12,771 nucleotides of DNA from DATAFO01 sp046728015 (GCA_046728015.1 JBKPDQ010000097.1:1-12771); one strand, 5' to 3'; shown: positions 1 to 5,953, numbered from the stretch's first letter. Notes: generated by a model not told the origin, from the sequence alone. Numbers and translations: made by a program.

Positions 1-367
1 GGGCGAGGTGCTCGCGGACGGCACCGAGCGCCGCCTCCGGCTGCTGCCAGAAGGGAGCGACGTTGAAGGCGAAGACCTTGTCGAAGCGCCGATCGCCGAG
101 GTCCGCGTCCTCCAGCGCGATGGCCTCGAGCCGTGCCCTGCCCGCGTCGACGTGCTCGCGGTTCCTCCGGGTGGCCATCTCGATCATCTTGGGCGAGCGG
201 TCGATCGCGGTGATCGTTCCCGTCGTCAGCCTCTCGCAGACCAGGGAGACCGCGACGCCGTGGCCGCAGCCGACCTCGAGCAGGCGGTCGGCCGGGCGGA
301 CCTCCAAAGTGTCGACCGCCCAGACGAACCGCTCCGATGCCTTACCCGCAATGCCCCAGCAATAGCA
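1..367 (-). CDS. Class I SAM-dependent methyltransferase, partial, start unclear
   Basis: The minus-strand frame reads ASERFVWAVDTLEVRPADR and then LLEVGCGHGVAVSLVCERL, a Rossmann-type SAM-binding motif I (E-x-G-C-G-x-G). This is followed by ITAIDRSPKMIEMA (motif II acidic residue) and FDKVFAFNV (motif IV region). The C-terminal half lies beyond the left edge of the window, and the substrate cannot be told. The frame is open from an in-frame TGA at 370-368, but there is no ATG or GTG before the SAM motif. The only early options are ATT at 352, or TTG at 307, which would remove the residues before the core. An ATG at 365 lies in another frame and stops after eight codons. The gene therefore looks 5'-truncated or frameshifted. 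It sits almost head to head with the reductase gene at 378, which leaves no room for two promoters. The family call is firm; an intact, expressed gene is doubtful. Confidence 0.75.
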
Positions 368-377
368 TCACGCGCCC

Positions 378-950
378 GTGAAGCCCATGCTGATCTACTC
401 GATGAGCGTTTCGGTGGACGGCTTTATCGCCGACCGCAAAGGCGCGTTCGACTGGGACGGTCCCAGCGACGAGCTGTTTCGCTTTCACCTCGCGCGAGTA
501 CGCGAGCTCGGCGGGTATCTACTCGGCCGCAGGCTCTACGAGACGATGCTGGTGTGGGAGACGGATCCATCGATGCGCGACGACGAACTCCGGGCCGCGT
601 TCGCCGACGTCTGGTGCGCGATCCCGAAGGTGGTCTTCAGCCGCACGCTCGACAGCGTCCAGGGCAACGCCCGGCTCGCCGAGGCGTCGGTGGCCGAGGA
701 GGCCGCCGCGGCGCTCGACGCGACTGACAAGGACGTCGGGATCGGCGGCGCCGGCCTGGCCGCGGCGGCGATCGAGCTCGGCCTCATCGACGAGCTGCGC
801 ATGTTCCGCTATCCGATCGTCGTCGGTGGCGGCACGCCGTTCCTGCCGCCGGTCACCGAACACGTCCCGCTGGACCTGATCGAGACCAGAACGTTCGGCT
901 CACGGGTGATCTACGAGCGCTACGGGCGCGCCCGCGATGAGTCGGACTGA
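378..950 (+). CDS. Dihydrofolate reductase family protein (RibD C-terminal domain)
   Basis: The 190-residue product has the hallmarks of the stand-alone RibD_C/DHFR-like family (YyaP/YwjB type). They are SMSVSVDGFIAD at the N-terminus, YLLGRRLYETM near residue 50, KVVFSRTL near 85, then DVGIGGAGLAAAAIELGLID and YPIVVGGGTPFLP in the C-terminal half. The glycine-rich GGAGL stretch fits the NADPH phosphate-binding loop. Family members are predicted NADPH-dependent cytosolic reductases, and most lack a known substrate. They should not be called folate DHFR (FolA) or a riboflavin enzyme without data. GTG at 378 gives MKPMLIYSMSVSVDGF; ATG at 387 is an equally possible start, and neither has a clear Shine-Dalgarno. 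The stop codon lies inside a strong inverted repeat (936-969). The gene stands alone on its strand and is divergent from the methyltransferase fragment. Confidence 0.85.
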   Translation: MKPMLIYSMSVSVDGFIADRKGAFDWDGPSDELFRFHLARVRELGGYLLGRRLYETMLVWETDPSMRDDELRAAFADVWCAIPKVVFSRTLDSVQGNARLAEASVAEEAAAALDATDKDVGIGGAGLAAAAIELGLIDELRMFRYPIVVGGGTPFLPPVTEHVPLDLIETRTFGSRVIYERYGRARDESD

Positions 951-969
951 TACCGCAGTCCGAGTCATC
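936..969 (+). terminator. Stop-spanning hairpin after the reductase gene
   Basis: GATGAGTCGGACT (936-948) pairs with AGTCCGAGTCATC (957-969) across an 8-nt loop, with one mismatch in 13 pairs. The TGA stop (948-950) sits at the top of the stem and the loop. There is no T-tract, as is usual for proposed actinobacterial I-shaped terminators. The role as a terminator is inferred from position and stem strength. Confidence 0.5.
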
Positions 970-1037
970 CCGCCCCTGCGGCCAGCGGCCAGGATCACAC
1001 CGACGGAGCCGCCGAATGGGGGCAGCAGCTCCGGTTC

Positions 1038-1055
1038 ACTGTCGCTTCGCGCGAG
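1038..1055 (-). repeat. Short dispersed repeat, copy 1 (CTCGCGCGAAGCGACAGT)
   Basis: Read on the minus strand this is CTCGCGCGAAGCGACAGT. Near-identical copies lie at 1714-1729 (-), 2762-2779 (+), 3871-3888 (+) and 6757-6774 (+). It lies in the gap (951-1219) between the reductase and VOC genes, in which I see no other gene. Confidence 0.55.
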
Positions 1056-1204
1056 ACGCAGAAGACACTCGCATCGGAAGCAGCAGTTCCCGCGAATCGG
1101 GGCTATCAGACGACGCCATGGCGCCTGTCATGGAGACAGCAGACCGATGAGTCCTGGCTGGTCGCCGGGTCATAAACCCCGAATCCCAACTCCGAGCGAC
1201 GCCT

Positions 1205-1211
1205 AGAGGAG
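1205..1211 (+). promoter_or_regulatory. Ribosome binding site of the VOC gene at 1220
   Basis: AGAGGAG lies 8 nt before the ATG at 1220. It is a strong Shine-Dalgarno for this window and fixes the start. Confidence 0.7.
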
Positions 1212-1219
1212 CTCCGCCA

Positions 1220-1630
1220 ATGCCGCTTTCCCCGGTCATCGTCAGCCTGCCAACCGCCGATCGCCGAACGTCGTTTGCCTTCTACGGAGAGGGCCTCGGC
1301 TTCGACGCCATCGGTGAGCTAGCGGACGACGGAATGCCTGAGCCGCTGCAGTTCGCTCTCAACGACGGCATGCGCCTGATGCTGATCCCCACTGTGGGCT
1401 TCGGCTGGGTGATCGGCGACCGCGAGGTGGCACCGCGCGGCCTAAGCGAGTGCATGGTCACCCTGCGTGCTGGGACCGAGGCCGCCGTTGACGAGCTGGT
1501 CGAGCGTGCCAATGAAGCGGGTGGCGAGGTCATCACGCGACCCGGACAGCAGCCGTGGGGGTACGCGGGTGCGTTTGCCGACCCCGACAGTCATCTCTGG
1601 ATGGTGACGGCGCAGACGTTTCCCACGTAA
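1220..1630 (+). CDS. VOC-family protein (glyoxalase/bleomycin-resistance fold)
   Basis: The 136-residue protein has the paired beta-alpha-beta-beta-beta pattern of the vicinal oxygen chelate superfamily. The first half starts VIVSLPTADRRTSFAFYGEGLGF and includes a PLQFALNDGMRLMLIP strand pair. The second half has AVDELVERANEAGGEVITRP and ends in GYAGAFADPDSHLWMVTA, the typical final strands of small VOC proteins. Members include bleomycin-binding proteins, glyoxalases and many uncharacterised proteins. The His expected in the first strand of metal-dependent enzymes is not obvious here, so a binding protein or an unknown activity is as likely as an enzyme. The start is supported by AGAGGAG at 1205-1211. 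The gene is monocistronic and convergent with the NTF2-like gene, with 62 bases between the stops. Confidence 0.85.
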   Translation: MPLSPVIVSLPTADRRTSFAFYGEGLGFDAIGELADDGMPEPLQFALNDGMRLMLIPTVGFGWVIGDREVAPRGLSECMVTLRAGTEAAVDELVERANEAGGEVITRPGQQPWGYAGAFADPDSHLWMVTAQTFPT

Positions 1631-1662
1631 CCGTGAGTCGATGGGCAACGCGTGCGTCGTAT

Positions 1663-1698
1663 CGGTGACCGGCCTGCGAACAACAGGCCAGCTCACCG
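1663..1698. terminator. Bidirectional hairpin between convergent genes
   Basis: CGGTGA (1663-1668) pairs with TCACCG (1693-1698), and GGCCTG (1671-1676) pairs with CAGGCC (1684-1689). A 7-nt loop and a small internal loop complete the structure. It lies just after the VOC gene stop and covers the stop codon of the minus-strand NTF2-like gene (1695-1693), so it could terminate both transcripts. There is no T-tract. Confidence 0.5.
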
Positions 1699-2172
1699 CT
1701 CTGGGCCAACCTGACTGTCGCATCGCGCGAAAAGCGGGACGCATCGGACGCAGGTCCAGTGATGGGCCAGGTGCTCTCCGTCCGGCCAGATCCCGTCGCC
1801 GGGCATCTCGAGTCGATCGGTCAGCGGCCTGCGCCATTCGGGTGTCTCGGTGGGCTCGCCCCAGTAGTCGGTGACCCGCACCGCTTCGCCGTCCTCCAGT
1901 TCGCCGATGGTCACGTTCCGGTACAGGCGTCCGTCGCCGTAGTCGCAGGTCCACTCGACGACGACGACATCGTCGAGCTGGAGACGCCTGCCGACCTCCA
2001 GCGTGAGCTCGGGGAAGTTGCCCTCGACATCGGCGATGAGCTCGCTGGTGCGAACGATCTCGCCCATCTGCGGCCACTGGCGCACGACGTTGTCGGCCAA
2101 TGGGACGCCGAGGATGTACGCCACCCGGGTCGCGCCGTCGGACTCCTCTTGATTCGCGCTCATTTGGATCAT
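1693..2172 (-). CDS. NTF2-fold / SnoaL-like protein
   Basis: The recognisable core starts DNVVRQWPQMGEIVRTSELI, the short motif pattern of SnoaL-like NTF2-superfamily proteins (polyketide-cyclase fold). It continues through FPELTLEVGRRLQLDDVVVVEW, LYRNVTIGELEDGEAVRVTDYW and GEPTETPEWRRPLTDRLEMP. The family adopts a cone-shaped alpha+beta barrel and includes cyclases, isomerases and many orphans, so no substrate can be assigned. The start at 2172 (MIQMSANQ) or the ATG at 2163 (MSANQEES) is preferred. GGAAGG lies just upstream, closer to the first, and both are close to family length. The N-terminal helix region (ATRVAYILGVPLA) is less typical than the rest. The last dozen residues (LFARCDSQVGPER) are encoded by a copy of a short dispersed repeat (1714-1729), so the natural C-terminus may have been replaced. 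Confidence 0.75.
   Translation of the reverse strand: MIQMSANQEESDGATRVAYILGVPLADNVVRQWPQMGEIVRTSELIADVEGNFPELTLEVGRRLQLDDVVVVEWTCDYGDGRLYRNVTIGELEDGEAVRVTDYWGEPTETPEWRRPLTDRLEMPGDGIWPDGEHLAHHWTCVRCVPLFARCDSQVGPER
1714..1729 (-). repeat. Short dispersed repeat, copy 2 (inside the 3' end of the NTF2-like gene)
   Basis: The minus strand reads TCGCGCGATGCGACAG, the same variant as the intergenic copy at 3871-3888. It encodes part of the C-terminal tail of the NTF2-like protein. Confidence 0.55.
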
Positions 2173-2433
2173 GTTCCTTCCGGTTGCTATGCGGGCTTGG
2201 GCCAAGCTCGGCGCTGATGCATTGCGGGGCGGTTTCGCCGAGACATGAATTCAGTCCCCCGCGCGTACGATTTGTTTCTCGGGCGGCCAAACTTGCCTGC
2301 GCCGGGACGGTGCGCTGAGCCGATAAACCGCCGCTTCGGACGATGAGTCGTGACGTTCGGGCAGCGTCCGGCGTGTCGCGATCCCGACCGCTCGTTTCGT
2401 TCGGCGGAGGGCACGAGTGGCTTGGTTAAGCCA
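2173..2433. other. Non-coding gap left of repeat module copy 1
   Basis: I see no convincing gene here. The gap carries the NTF2-like gene's upstream region, including GGAAGG just right of the start and the palindrome CTTGGGCCAAG near 2197-2207. That palindrome shares the TTGGGCCA motif of the tandem repeats in the tRNA-bordered modules. Open frames on both strands have no family motifs. Confidence 0.4.
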
Positions 2434-2475
2434 TGGGCGCGGGAGGTTTCGAACCTCCGTCCTCTCGCGTGTGAA
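2434..2475 (-). other. tRNA-Val(CAC)-like 3' half, att-core candidate, copy 1
   Basis: Read on the minus strand, the segment runs from an anticodon loop TTCACAC (anticodon CAC) through the 3' anticodon strand GCGAG and a variable region. A T-arm GGAGG-TTCGAAA-CCTCC follows, then the 3' acceptor strand CGCGCCC and discriminator A. No 5' half is present: the bases before TTCACAC cannot pair with GCGAG, and no GGGCGCG acceptor strand precedes it. It is therefore a 3' fragment, not a functional tRNA. Tyrosine-recombinase elements typically carry such 3' tRNA halves as their attachment core, so an att site is the best explanation. Confidence 0.65.
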
Positions 2476-2583
2476 GTGATCGCTCGCCGCTCCCGGAAAC
2501 GGCTTGAAATGGCTTGCTTGAAGGCAAAATGACGACCCGGAGGCTCCCGGCGATCGCTCCGTAGACCGCCGTATGGAGGCGGA

Positions 2584-2608
2584 TTTGGCCCAACGATTGG
2601 CCCAACGA
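2584..2608. repeat. Tandem 12-bp repeat TTGGCCCAACGA x2
   Basis: After a leading T, TTGGCCCAACGA is repeated twice without interruption. Related pairs lie at 9756-9780 and 9514-9537. The position beside a tRNA-like core fits arm-type integrase sites, which is inference. Confidence 0.6.
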
Positions 2609-2761
2609 CCCGGTGCCGGACGCGGCGGGGCGGATGGCGGGTGGTGAGTCGCCCGACCGATGACACGCTCCACCGAATCGCAACGCGAGCGAGCTGCCGT
2701 GCATCGCGGCAGAAATCGTCCGAACGGGGAGCGTGCCGAGCGCCAGGCGAGACGCTCGCTC

Positions 2762-2779
2762 CTCGCGCGGAGCGACAGC
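2762..2779 (+). repeat. Short dispersed repeat, copy 3 (CTCGCGCGGAGCGACAGC)
   Basis: It differs by two bases from the minus-strand copy at 1038-1055 and by one from the copy at 6757-6774. It lies in the non-coding gap between module copy 1 and the VOC gene. Confidence 0.5.
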
Positions 2780-2815
2780 GCCACCCGGGCCACGGGGACC
2801 CTGGCCATCGACGAG

Positions 2816-2839
2816 AAGCCCCCGCTGCGGCGGGGCCTT
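2816..2839 (-). terminator. Hairpin downstream of the AraC-VOC unit
   Basis: AAGCCCCCGC (2816-2825) pairs with GCGGGGCCTT (2830-2839) across a TGCG tetraloop, with one mismatch. It lies 24 bases past the VOC stop on the minus strand. The minus-strand exit reads CTTCTCGTC, only weakly U-rich. Confidence 0.55.
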
Positions 2840-2862
2840 GACCTGTCGAGGCGGTCGCGGGA

Positions 2863-3321
2863 TCAGGTGTTTCCAGCGGCGAACTCGGCAGGATCGGGCA
2901 GTTCGATCGGGCCCTCCTTGGGCTGTCCGAGCCGGAGGGGGTTTCCGAACGGGTCACGCAGACCGCAGTCGGTTCCGTAGAAGCGCTCTGTCGGCTCCTC
3001 GGTGAACTCGACGCCCTTCGCGACCAGCTCCTCGTAGGTCTTGTGGATGTCGTCGACCGTGAAGATCCCGGCCATCCCCATCGCGCCCTTGGTCACCAGC
3101 TCCCGGATCTGCTCGGCCGTCGCCTCGTCGTGGGCCGGTGGGCCGGGCTTCTCGAGCAGGAGCTGGTGCTCGGGCTTCCCGGGGACGTTCACCGTCAGCC
3201 ACCGCATGAAGCCGAGGTCCGCGTCGGTGTTCACCTCGAGGCCGAGCTTGCCGACGTAGAAGTCGAGCGCCTCGTCCTGATCGAGAACGTAAACCTGTGA
3301 ATGCGTGATCTCTTTGAGCAT
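2863..3321 (-). CDS. VOC-family protein, partner of the AraC regulator
   Basis: The 152-residue protein begins MLKEITHSQVYVLDQDEAL, then DFYVGKLGLEV and GFMRWLTVNVPG. In the second half it has GIFTVDDIHKTYEELVAKGV and YGTDCGLRDPFGNPLRLGQP. This is the widespread actinobacterial glyoxalase/bleomycin-resistance-like VOC family. H7 in the first strand is the usual first metal ligand. As I recall them, relatives have a His before the FTxDD strand, but here that segment reads GAMGMAGIFTVDD, so a ligand may be lost. It is the second gene of a unit: the AraC gene ends at 3332, leaving 10 bases between. The start at 3321 fits the family N-terminus, although no strong Shine-Dalgarno is seen, so translation may be coupled to AraC. 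A hairpin follows at 2816-2839. The substrate is unknown. Confidence 0.85.
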   Translation of the reverse strand: MLKEITHSQVYVLDQDEALDFYVGKLGLEVNTDADLGFMRWLTVNVPGKPEHQLLLEKPGPPAHDEATAEQIRELVTKGAMGMAGIFTVDDIHKTYEELVAKGVEFTEEPTERFYGTDCGLRDPFGNPLRLGQPKEGPIELPDPAEFAAGNT

Positions 3322-3331
3322 GCGAGCGAGG

Positions 3332-3820
3332 CTAGCCCTCGGACGCCCGCTTCGCTTCTCCAAAACTGCTCGGTCTCGTCCACGCCTTCGCGAAGCAGGC
3401 CGGGACCGCACGCAGGTCGGCGGCCCGCCACCGGTAGGTCGTCGGCGGCTCTCCGACGATGTCGGTGAACGTCTTGGTGAACGTCCCGAGGCTGACAAAG
3501 CCCACGTCGAGACAGATCTCGCTGACGCTGCGATCGGTCTCCCGTAGGAGGAACATCGCTCGCTCCACCCGCCGGCGCTGCAGGTAGCGATGCGGCGTCT
3601 CGCCGAAGGTGGCGCGAAAGGTGCGGATGAAGTGCGCCTCGGAGACGTACGCGATCCTTGCCAGGGTCGGGATGTCGAGCGGCTTCGCAAAGTCCCGGTC
3701 CATCGCGTCGCGCGCGCGCAGCAAACGGCGGTTGGACTCTTCGACGGTTCGGCTCATCACACCGTAGTCGTCCGCATTGTGGCGAGCGCGGCTTTGGTCG
3801 GGCCGTCCCCACTTCTTCAC
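3332..3820 (-). CDS. AraC-family transcriptional regulator (short, DNA-binding domain only)
   Basis: The 162-residue product is essentially a bare AraC/XylS DNA-binding domain with two helix-turn-helix units. The first is LDIPTLARIAYVSEAHFIRT followed by FRATFGETPHRYLQRRRVER. The second is SVSEICLDVGFVSLGTFTKT followed by FTDIVGEPPTTYR. There is no N-terminal cupin or effector domain. The tail VPACFAKAWTRPSSF is typical of the actinobacterial group whose genes are often next to a VOC gene. GTG at 3820 has AGGAG three bases upstream; ATG at 3757 (MSRTVEESN) is the alternative and matches the family start better. The VOC gene follows 10 bases downstream on the same strand. The likely role is control of this two-gene unit in response to a ligand that may be bound by the VOC protein; that link is inference. 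Confidence 0.88.
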   Translation of the reverse strand: MKKWGRPDQSRARHNADDYGVMSRTVEESNRRLLRARDAMDRDFAKPLDIPTLARIAYVSEAHFIRTFRATFGETPHRYLQRRRVERAMFLLRETDRSVSEICLDVGFVSLGTFTKTFTDIVGEPPTTYRWRAADLRAVPACFAKAWTRPSSFGEAKRASEG

Positions 3821-3870
3821 CGACTCCTGCTCGGCTCGCCCTCACCCCGAGGGCCCGTCGCCTACCGCTG

Positions 3871-3888
3871 CTCGCGCGATGCGACAGT
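3871..3888 (+). repeat. Short dispersed repeat, copy 4 (CTCGCGCGATGCGACAGT)
   Basis: It shares the GATGCG variant with the copy at 1714-1729 on the opposite strand. It is intergenic, upstream of the AraC gene. Confidence 0.55.
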
Positions 3889-3904
3889 GAGTGACTAACC
3901 GTTA

Positions 3905-3932
3905 CTGGGGGGCTGCAGTGCGGAGCCCCCAG
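3905..3932. other. GC-rich inverted repeat upstream of AraC
   Basis: CTGGGGGGCT (3905-3914) pairs with AGCCCCCAG (3924-3932), with one bulged G and a 9-nt loop. It lies about 85 bases upstream of the AraC start. It could be a terminator remnant for transcription coming from TetR or a protein site; there is no T-tract either way. Confidence 0.35.
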
Positions 3933-4321
3933 AGAGTCCCCCCGGCAATGGGCGACGCGGCTCCCTGACGCCGGCCGTCCCCGAACCCTCATCACCGTTA
4001 GCCGCGACGTCCTTTGGAGCGCGGGTACGCCAGAAGCTCCAGCGATGGCGGATCGCAACGACCTGAATACCGTCGTTGTCCGTTGTAATGACGTAAGGCT
4101 CTCGCCGCGCCCAGACTGCGCTCCCGAATACGCCCACGCCTATTGCCAAGCCACCGTGGGGCGTTTGACTGAGGTGGACCATCGCCTCAATCATGGAGCA
4201 ACTCGGAGGGTGCAGTGCCGTCCTGGAGCTAATCGCACCGCGCGCCGGATTCGCGAAGAAGAGTCTCGCCCCGTCGACAGGAACGTTCGAGCACGGGCGG
4301 CAGCCCAACCGTGGCCCTTGG

Positions 4322-4945
4322 CTACGCCGAAGCGACCGCCCGCCCCGCTCGCAGGAGCTCACGCACGTCGCTTGCGGGCGCGCCCGTGGCAGCGAGCAGA
4401 CTGGACGCGATCACGATCGAGACGAGCGCATCGACTCGCGGCGCCACCGCCTCCGCGCGGAGCTCCCCGTTCGCCGCAGCGCGCGTAAGCGCTGCGCTAA
4501 AGGCTCGGCGAAGGAGCTTGCGGTAGCGCGCCGTTCGTTCGGCGATCGAGGGCGGCGCATCGCGGAACTCGCCGATCGTGTTGGCCGCCAGGCAGCCGGG
4601 CGGACGCGCTTGTCCGCCGCTTCGGGCCAGGCGGCGGAAGAACGTCTCGATATCGGCGCCGCCGGCGGAACCGCGCTCGAGCGGCTCGAGCACCGGCCCG
4701 ATGGTCACATCGAGATATCGATCCAACGCGCATGCGAACAGGTCGAGCTTCGAGCCGTAGGCGTTGTAGATGCTCGACGGCGCCAGGCCCGTAGCGGCCG
4801 ATATATCGGCGATCGAGGCGCGCGCGTAGCCGCTGCCCCAGAAGACGTCGACGGCCGCATCGAGGACCGCGGTCTCATCGAACGCACGGGGCCTGCCGCG
4901 GGGGCGGGAAAGCATCTCTGAATCGCTCTTCGCAGTGGGATTCAT
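4322..4945 (-). CDS. TetR/AcrR-family transcriptional repressor
   Basis: The 207-residue protein starts MNPTAKSDSEMLSRPRGRPR and has a canonical TetR N-terminal domain. It runs AVLDAAVDVFWGSGYARASI, then ADISAATGLAPSSIYNAYGS, then KLDLFACALDRYL. The helical C-terminal domain has the GCLAANTIGEF segment seen in a common actinobacterial TetR subgroup, and residues AVAPRVDALVSIVIASSLLA form a predicted dimer or ligand helix. ATG at 4945 is used here; ATG at 4915 (MLSRPRGRPR) is as plausible because the candidate operator at 4942-4958 overlaps the earlier codon. The gene is divergent from the haloalkane-dehalogenase-like hydrolase, with only 38 bases between starts. The expected role is repression of that gene and of itself, released by an unknown ligand. 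The family is certain; the target is inferred from the layout. Confidence 0.9.
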   Translation of the reverse strand: MNPTAKSDSEMLSRPRGRPRAFDETAVLDAAVDVFWGSGYARASIADISAATGLAPSSIYNAYGSKLDLFACALDRYLDVTIGPVLEPLERGSAGGADIETFFRRLARSGGQARPPGCLAANTIGEFRDAPPSIAERTARYRKLLRRAFSAALTRAAANGELRAEAVAPRVDALVSIVIASSLLAATGAPASDVRELLRAGRAVASA

Positions 4946-4958
4946 AATTGTGTAATGA
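4942..4958. promoter_or_regulatory. Candidate TetR operator in the TetR/hydrolase divergent promoter
   Basis: TCATAA-TTGTG-TAATGA forms a 17-bp imperfect palindrome, with 5 of 6 pairs matching around a 5-nt spacer. It sits in a conspicuously AT-rich patch between the two divergent starts, where both promoters must lie. TetR proteins usually bind palindromes of about this size next to their own gene. Binding is inferred. Confidence 0.45.
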
Positions 4959-4983
4959 TGATTCCAGAAGGACTCGAAGTCAA

Positions 4984-5949
4984 ATGCGGCTCGCTTTGGC
5001 AAAGGAACACTACGACTGGACGTTCGGCGGCCTCTGGCCGTACGAGCCGCACTGGTTCGAGACGCCCGACGGGCGCATGCACTACGTCGATGAGGGTCCG
5101 CGCGACGGCCGTCCCGTGGTGCTCGTGCACGGCAACCCGACGTGGGGCTTTCTCTACCGCAACTTCGTCGGGGCGCTGGTGGAGGCCGGCCATCGTGCGA
5201 TCGTCCCCGACCACCTGGGGTTCGGCCGCTCCGACAAGCCCGACAACCCCGAGCTCTACCGGATCCCGCGACACGTCGGCCGTCTGGAGGCGCTCCTCGA
5301 GTCGCTCGACCTTCACGACGCGGTGGTGGTGCCGGACGACTGGGGCGGGCCGATCGGCCTCTCCTGGGCGGTCGCCCACCCGGAGCGCGTCTCAGGCCTG
5401 TTCATCCTCAACACCTACGCACACGGGCCGCGTGGCAAGATCAAGCTCCCCCTGCCGCTCCGCCTCTTCCGGGCCCCCGGCGTCGGCGAGGTGCTGGTCA
5501 AGGGCCTGCACCTGTTCGTGCGGGTCTTCGTGTTCCGCGTCGGGGTGGTCCATCGAGAGCGGCTGACGCCGGAGGTGCGGGGCGCCTACCTCGCCCCGCA
5601 CCCGAGCTGGTCGAGCCGCACGGGCGTGCTCGTCTTCCCGCGTGAGATCCCGGCCGACGGGACGGGGCCGGTCGCCGAGCTGACCGGCCAGCTCGAGCGC
5701 GCTCTCGAGGAGCGCTTCCGCTCCAAGCCGGTGCGGATCATGTGGGGGATGCGCGACCCCGCCTTCACGCCCCAGTTTCTCGACGAGCTCTGGCTGCGCA
5801 CCTTTCCGGACGCGGAGGTCACCCGCCTCGAGGACGCCGGCCATTTCGCGCAGGAGGACGCGCATGAGCGCGTCGTGCCCGAGCTGGTGCGTTTCCTTGC
5901 GAAGTCCGGGGACCAAACCGAGGTCGAGCGGTCAGCGCCCGGGGGCTGA
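4984..5949 (+). CDS. Alpha/beta hydrolase, haloalkane-dehalogenase-like
   Basis: The 321-residue product has the haloalkane dehalogenase layout. HGNPTWGFLYR (H49-R59) forms the oxyanion region with the halide-stabilising Asn position. Nucleophile Asp119 is in VVVPDDWGGPIG, with Trp120 next to it as in halide-binding enzymes. A cap domain follows at about residues 140-230. Asp258 in IMWGMRDPAF is the likely catalytic acid, and His287 in EDAGHFAQEDAHE is the base. The family hydrolyses carbon-halogen bonds in the cytosol; some relatives act on esters or epoxides, so EC 3.8.1.5 is likely but not proved. ATG at 4984 is preferred because MRLALAKEHYDW begins the family N-terminus. A GAAGGA about 11 bases upstream supports it, and a TTG at 4948 would only add a non-conserved leader. 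It is divergent from a TetR gene and ends in a stop-spanning hairpin. Confidence 0.85.
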   Translation: MRLALAKEHYDWTFGGLWPYEPHWFETPDGRMHYVDEGPRDGRPVVLVHGNPTWGFLYRNFVGALVEAGHRAIVPDHLGFGRSDKPDNPELYRIPRHVGRLEALLESLDLHDAVVVPDDWGGPIGLSWAVAHPERVSGLFILNTYAHGPRGKIKLPLPLRLFRAPGVGEVLVKGLHLFVRVFVFRVGVVHRERLTPEVRGAYLAPHPSWSSRTGVLVFPREIPADGTGPVAELTGQLERALEERFRSKPVRIMWGMRDPAFTPQFLDELWLRTFPDAEVTRLEDAGHFAQEDAHERVVPELVRFLAKSGDQTEVERSAPGG

Positions 5950-5953
5950 CCGC
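5928..5953 (+). terminator. Stop-spanning perfect hairpin after the hydrolase gene
   Basis: GCGGTCAGC (5928-5936) pairs perfectly with GCTGACCGC (5945-5953) across an 8-nt loop. The TGA stop (5947-5949) is in the 3' arm. It lacks a T-tract. It is a strong candidate for an intrinsic, I-shaped terminator. Confidence 0.55.

Larger units (their letters stand above)
2434..2707 (-). repeat. tRNA-bordered repeat module, copy 1 (274 bp)
   Basis: The module is repeated in the same orientation at 9607-9881. The two are similar throughout, roughly 85-90% by eye, with 68 identical bases at 2461-2528 versus 9634-9701. Similarity stops abruptly on the left at the tRNA 3' terminus and fades on the right after GCATCGC. 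Contents from left to right are the tRNA 3' half, a GGCTTG/TTGAAGGC-rich stretch, the tandem 12-mer at 2584-2608 and a tail. No reading frame is conserved between copies, since indels change the frame. It may be the end of an integrative element or a non-autonomous repeat. Confidence 0.75.
3821..4321. other. Gap between the AraC and TetR genes, with a weak small ORF
   Basis: This is mostly non-coding. It holds a short dispersed repeat (3871-3888) and a GC-rich hairpin (3905-3932). A minus-strand frame at 3895-4194 could encode 99 residues beginning MIEAMVHLSQTPHGG, with GVGVFGSAVWARREPYVIT inside. Base composition is lower in GC than the neighbours, no family is recognised and no ribosome binding site supports the start. 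I treat it as an unproven ORF, about 0.2 likely to be real. Confidence 0.35.

Noticed and set aside
8..727. Plus-strand 239-residue frame at the left edge
   Set aside because: It is antisense to the methyltransferase motif I and out of frame with the reductase; no motifs of its own.
2434..2520. A complete tRNA-Val gene at repeat module copy 1 (and likewise at 9607-9692)
   Set aside because: The 3' half is excellent, but the bases before the anticodon loop do not pair with GCGAG and there is no D-arm or GGGCGCG acceptor strand, so only a fragment is present.
2251..2808. Minus-strand frame across module copy 1 as an integrase C-terminus
   Set aside because: No R-H-R-Y catalytic motifs are seen, indels between the copies break the frame, and the end of the frame is simply translated tRNA sequence.
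3231..4058. Long minus-strand frame covering the AraC region
   Set aside because: It is out of frame with the two clear AraC helix-turn-helix motifs and overlaps them entirely.
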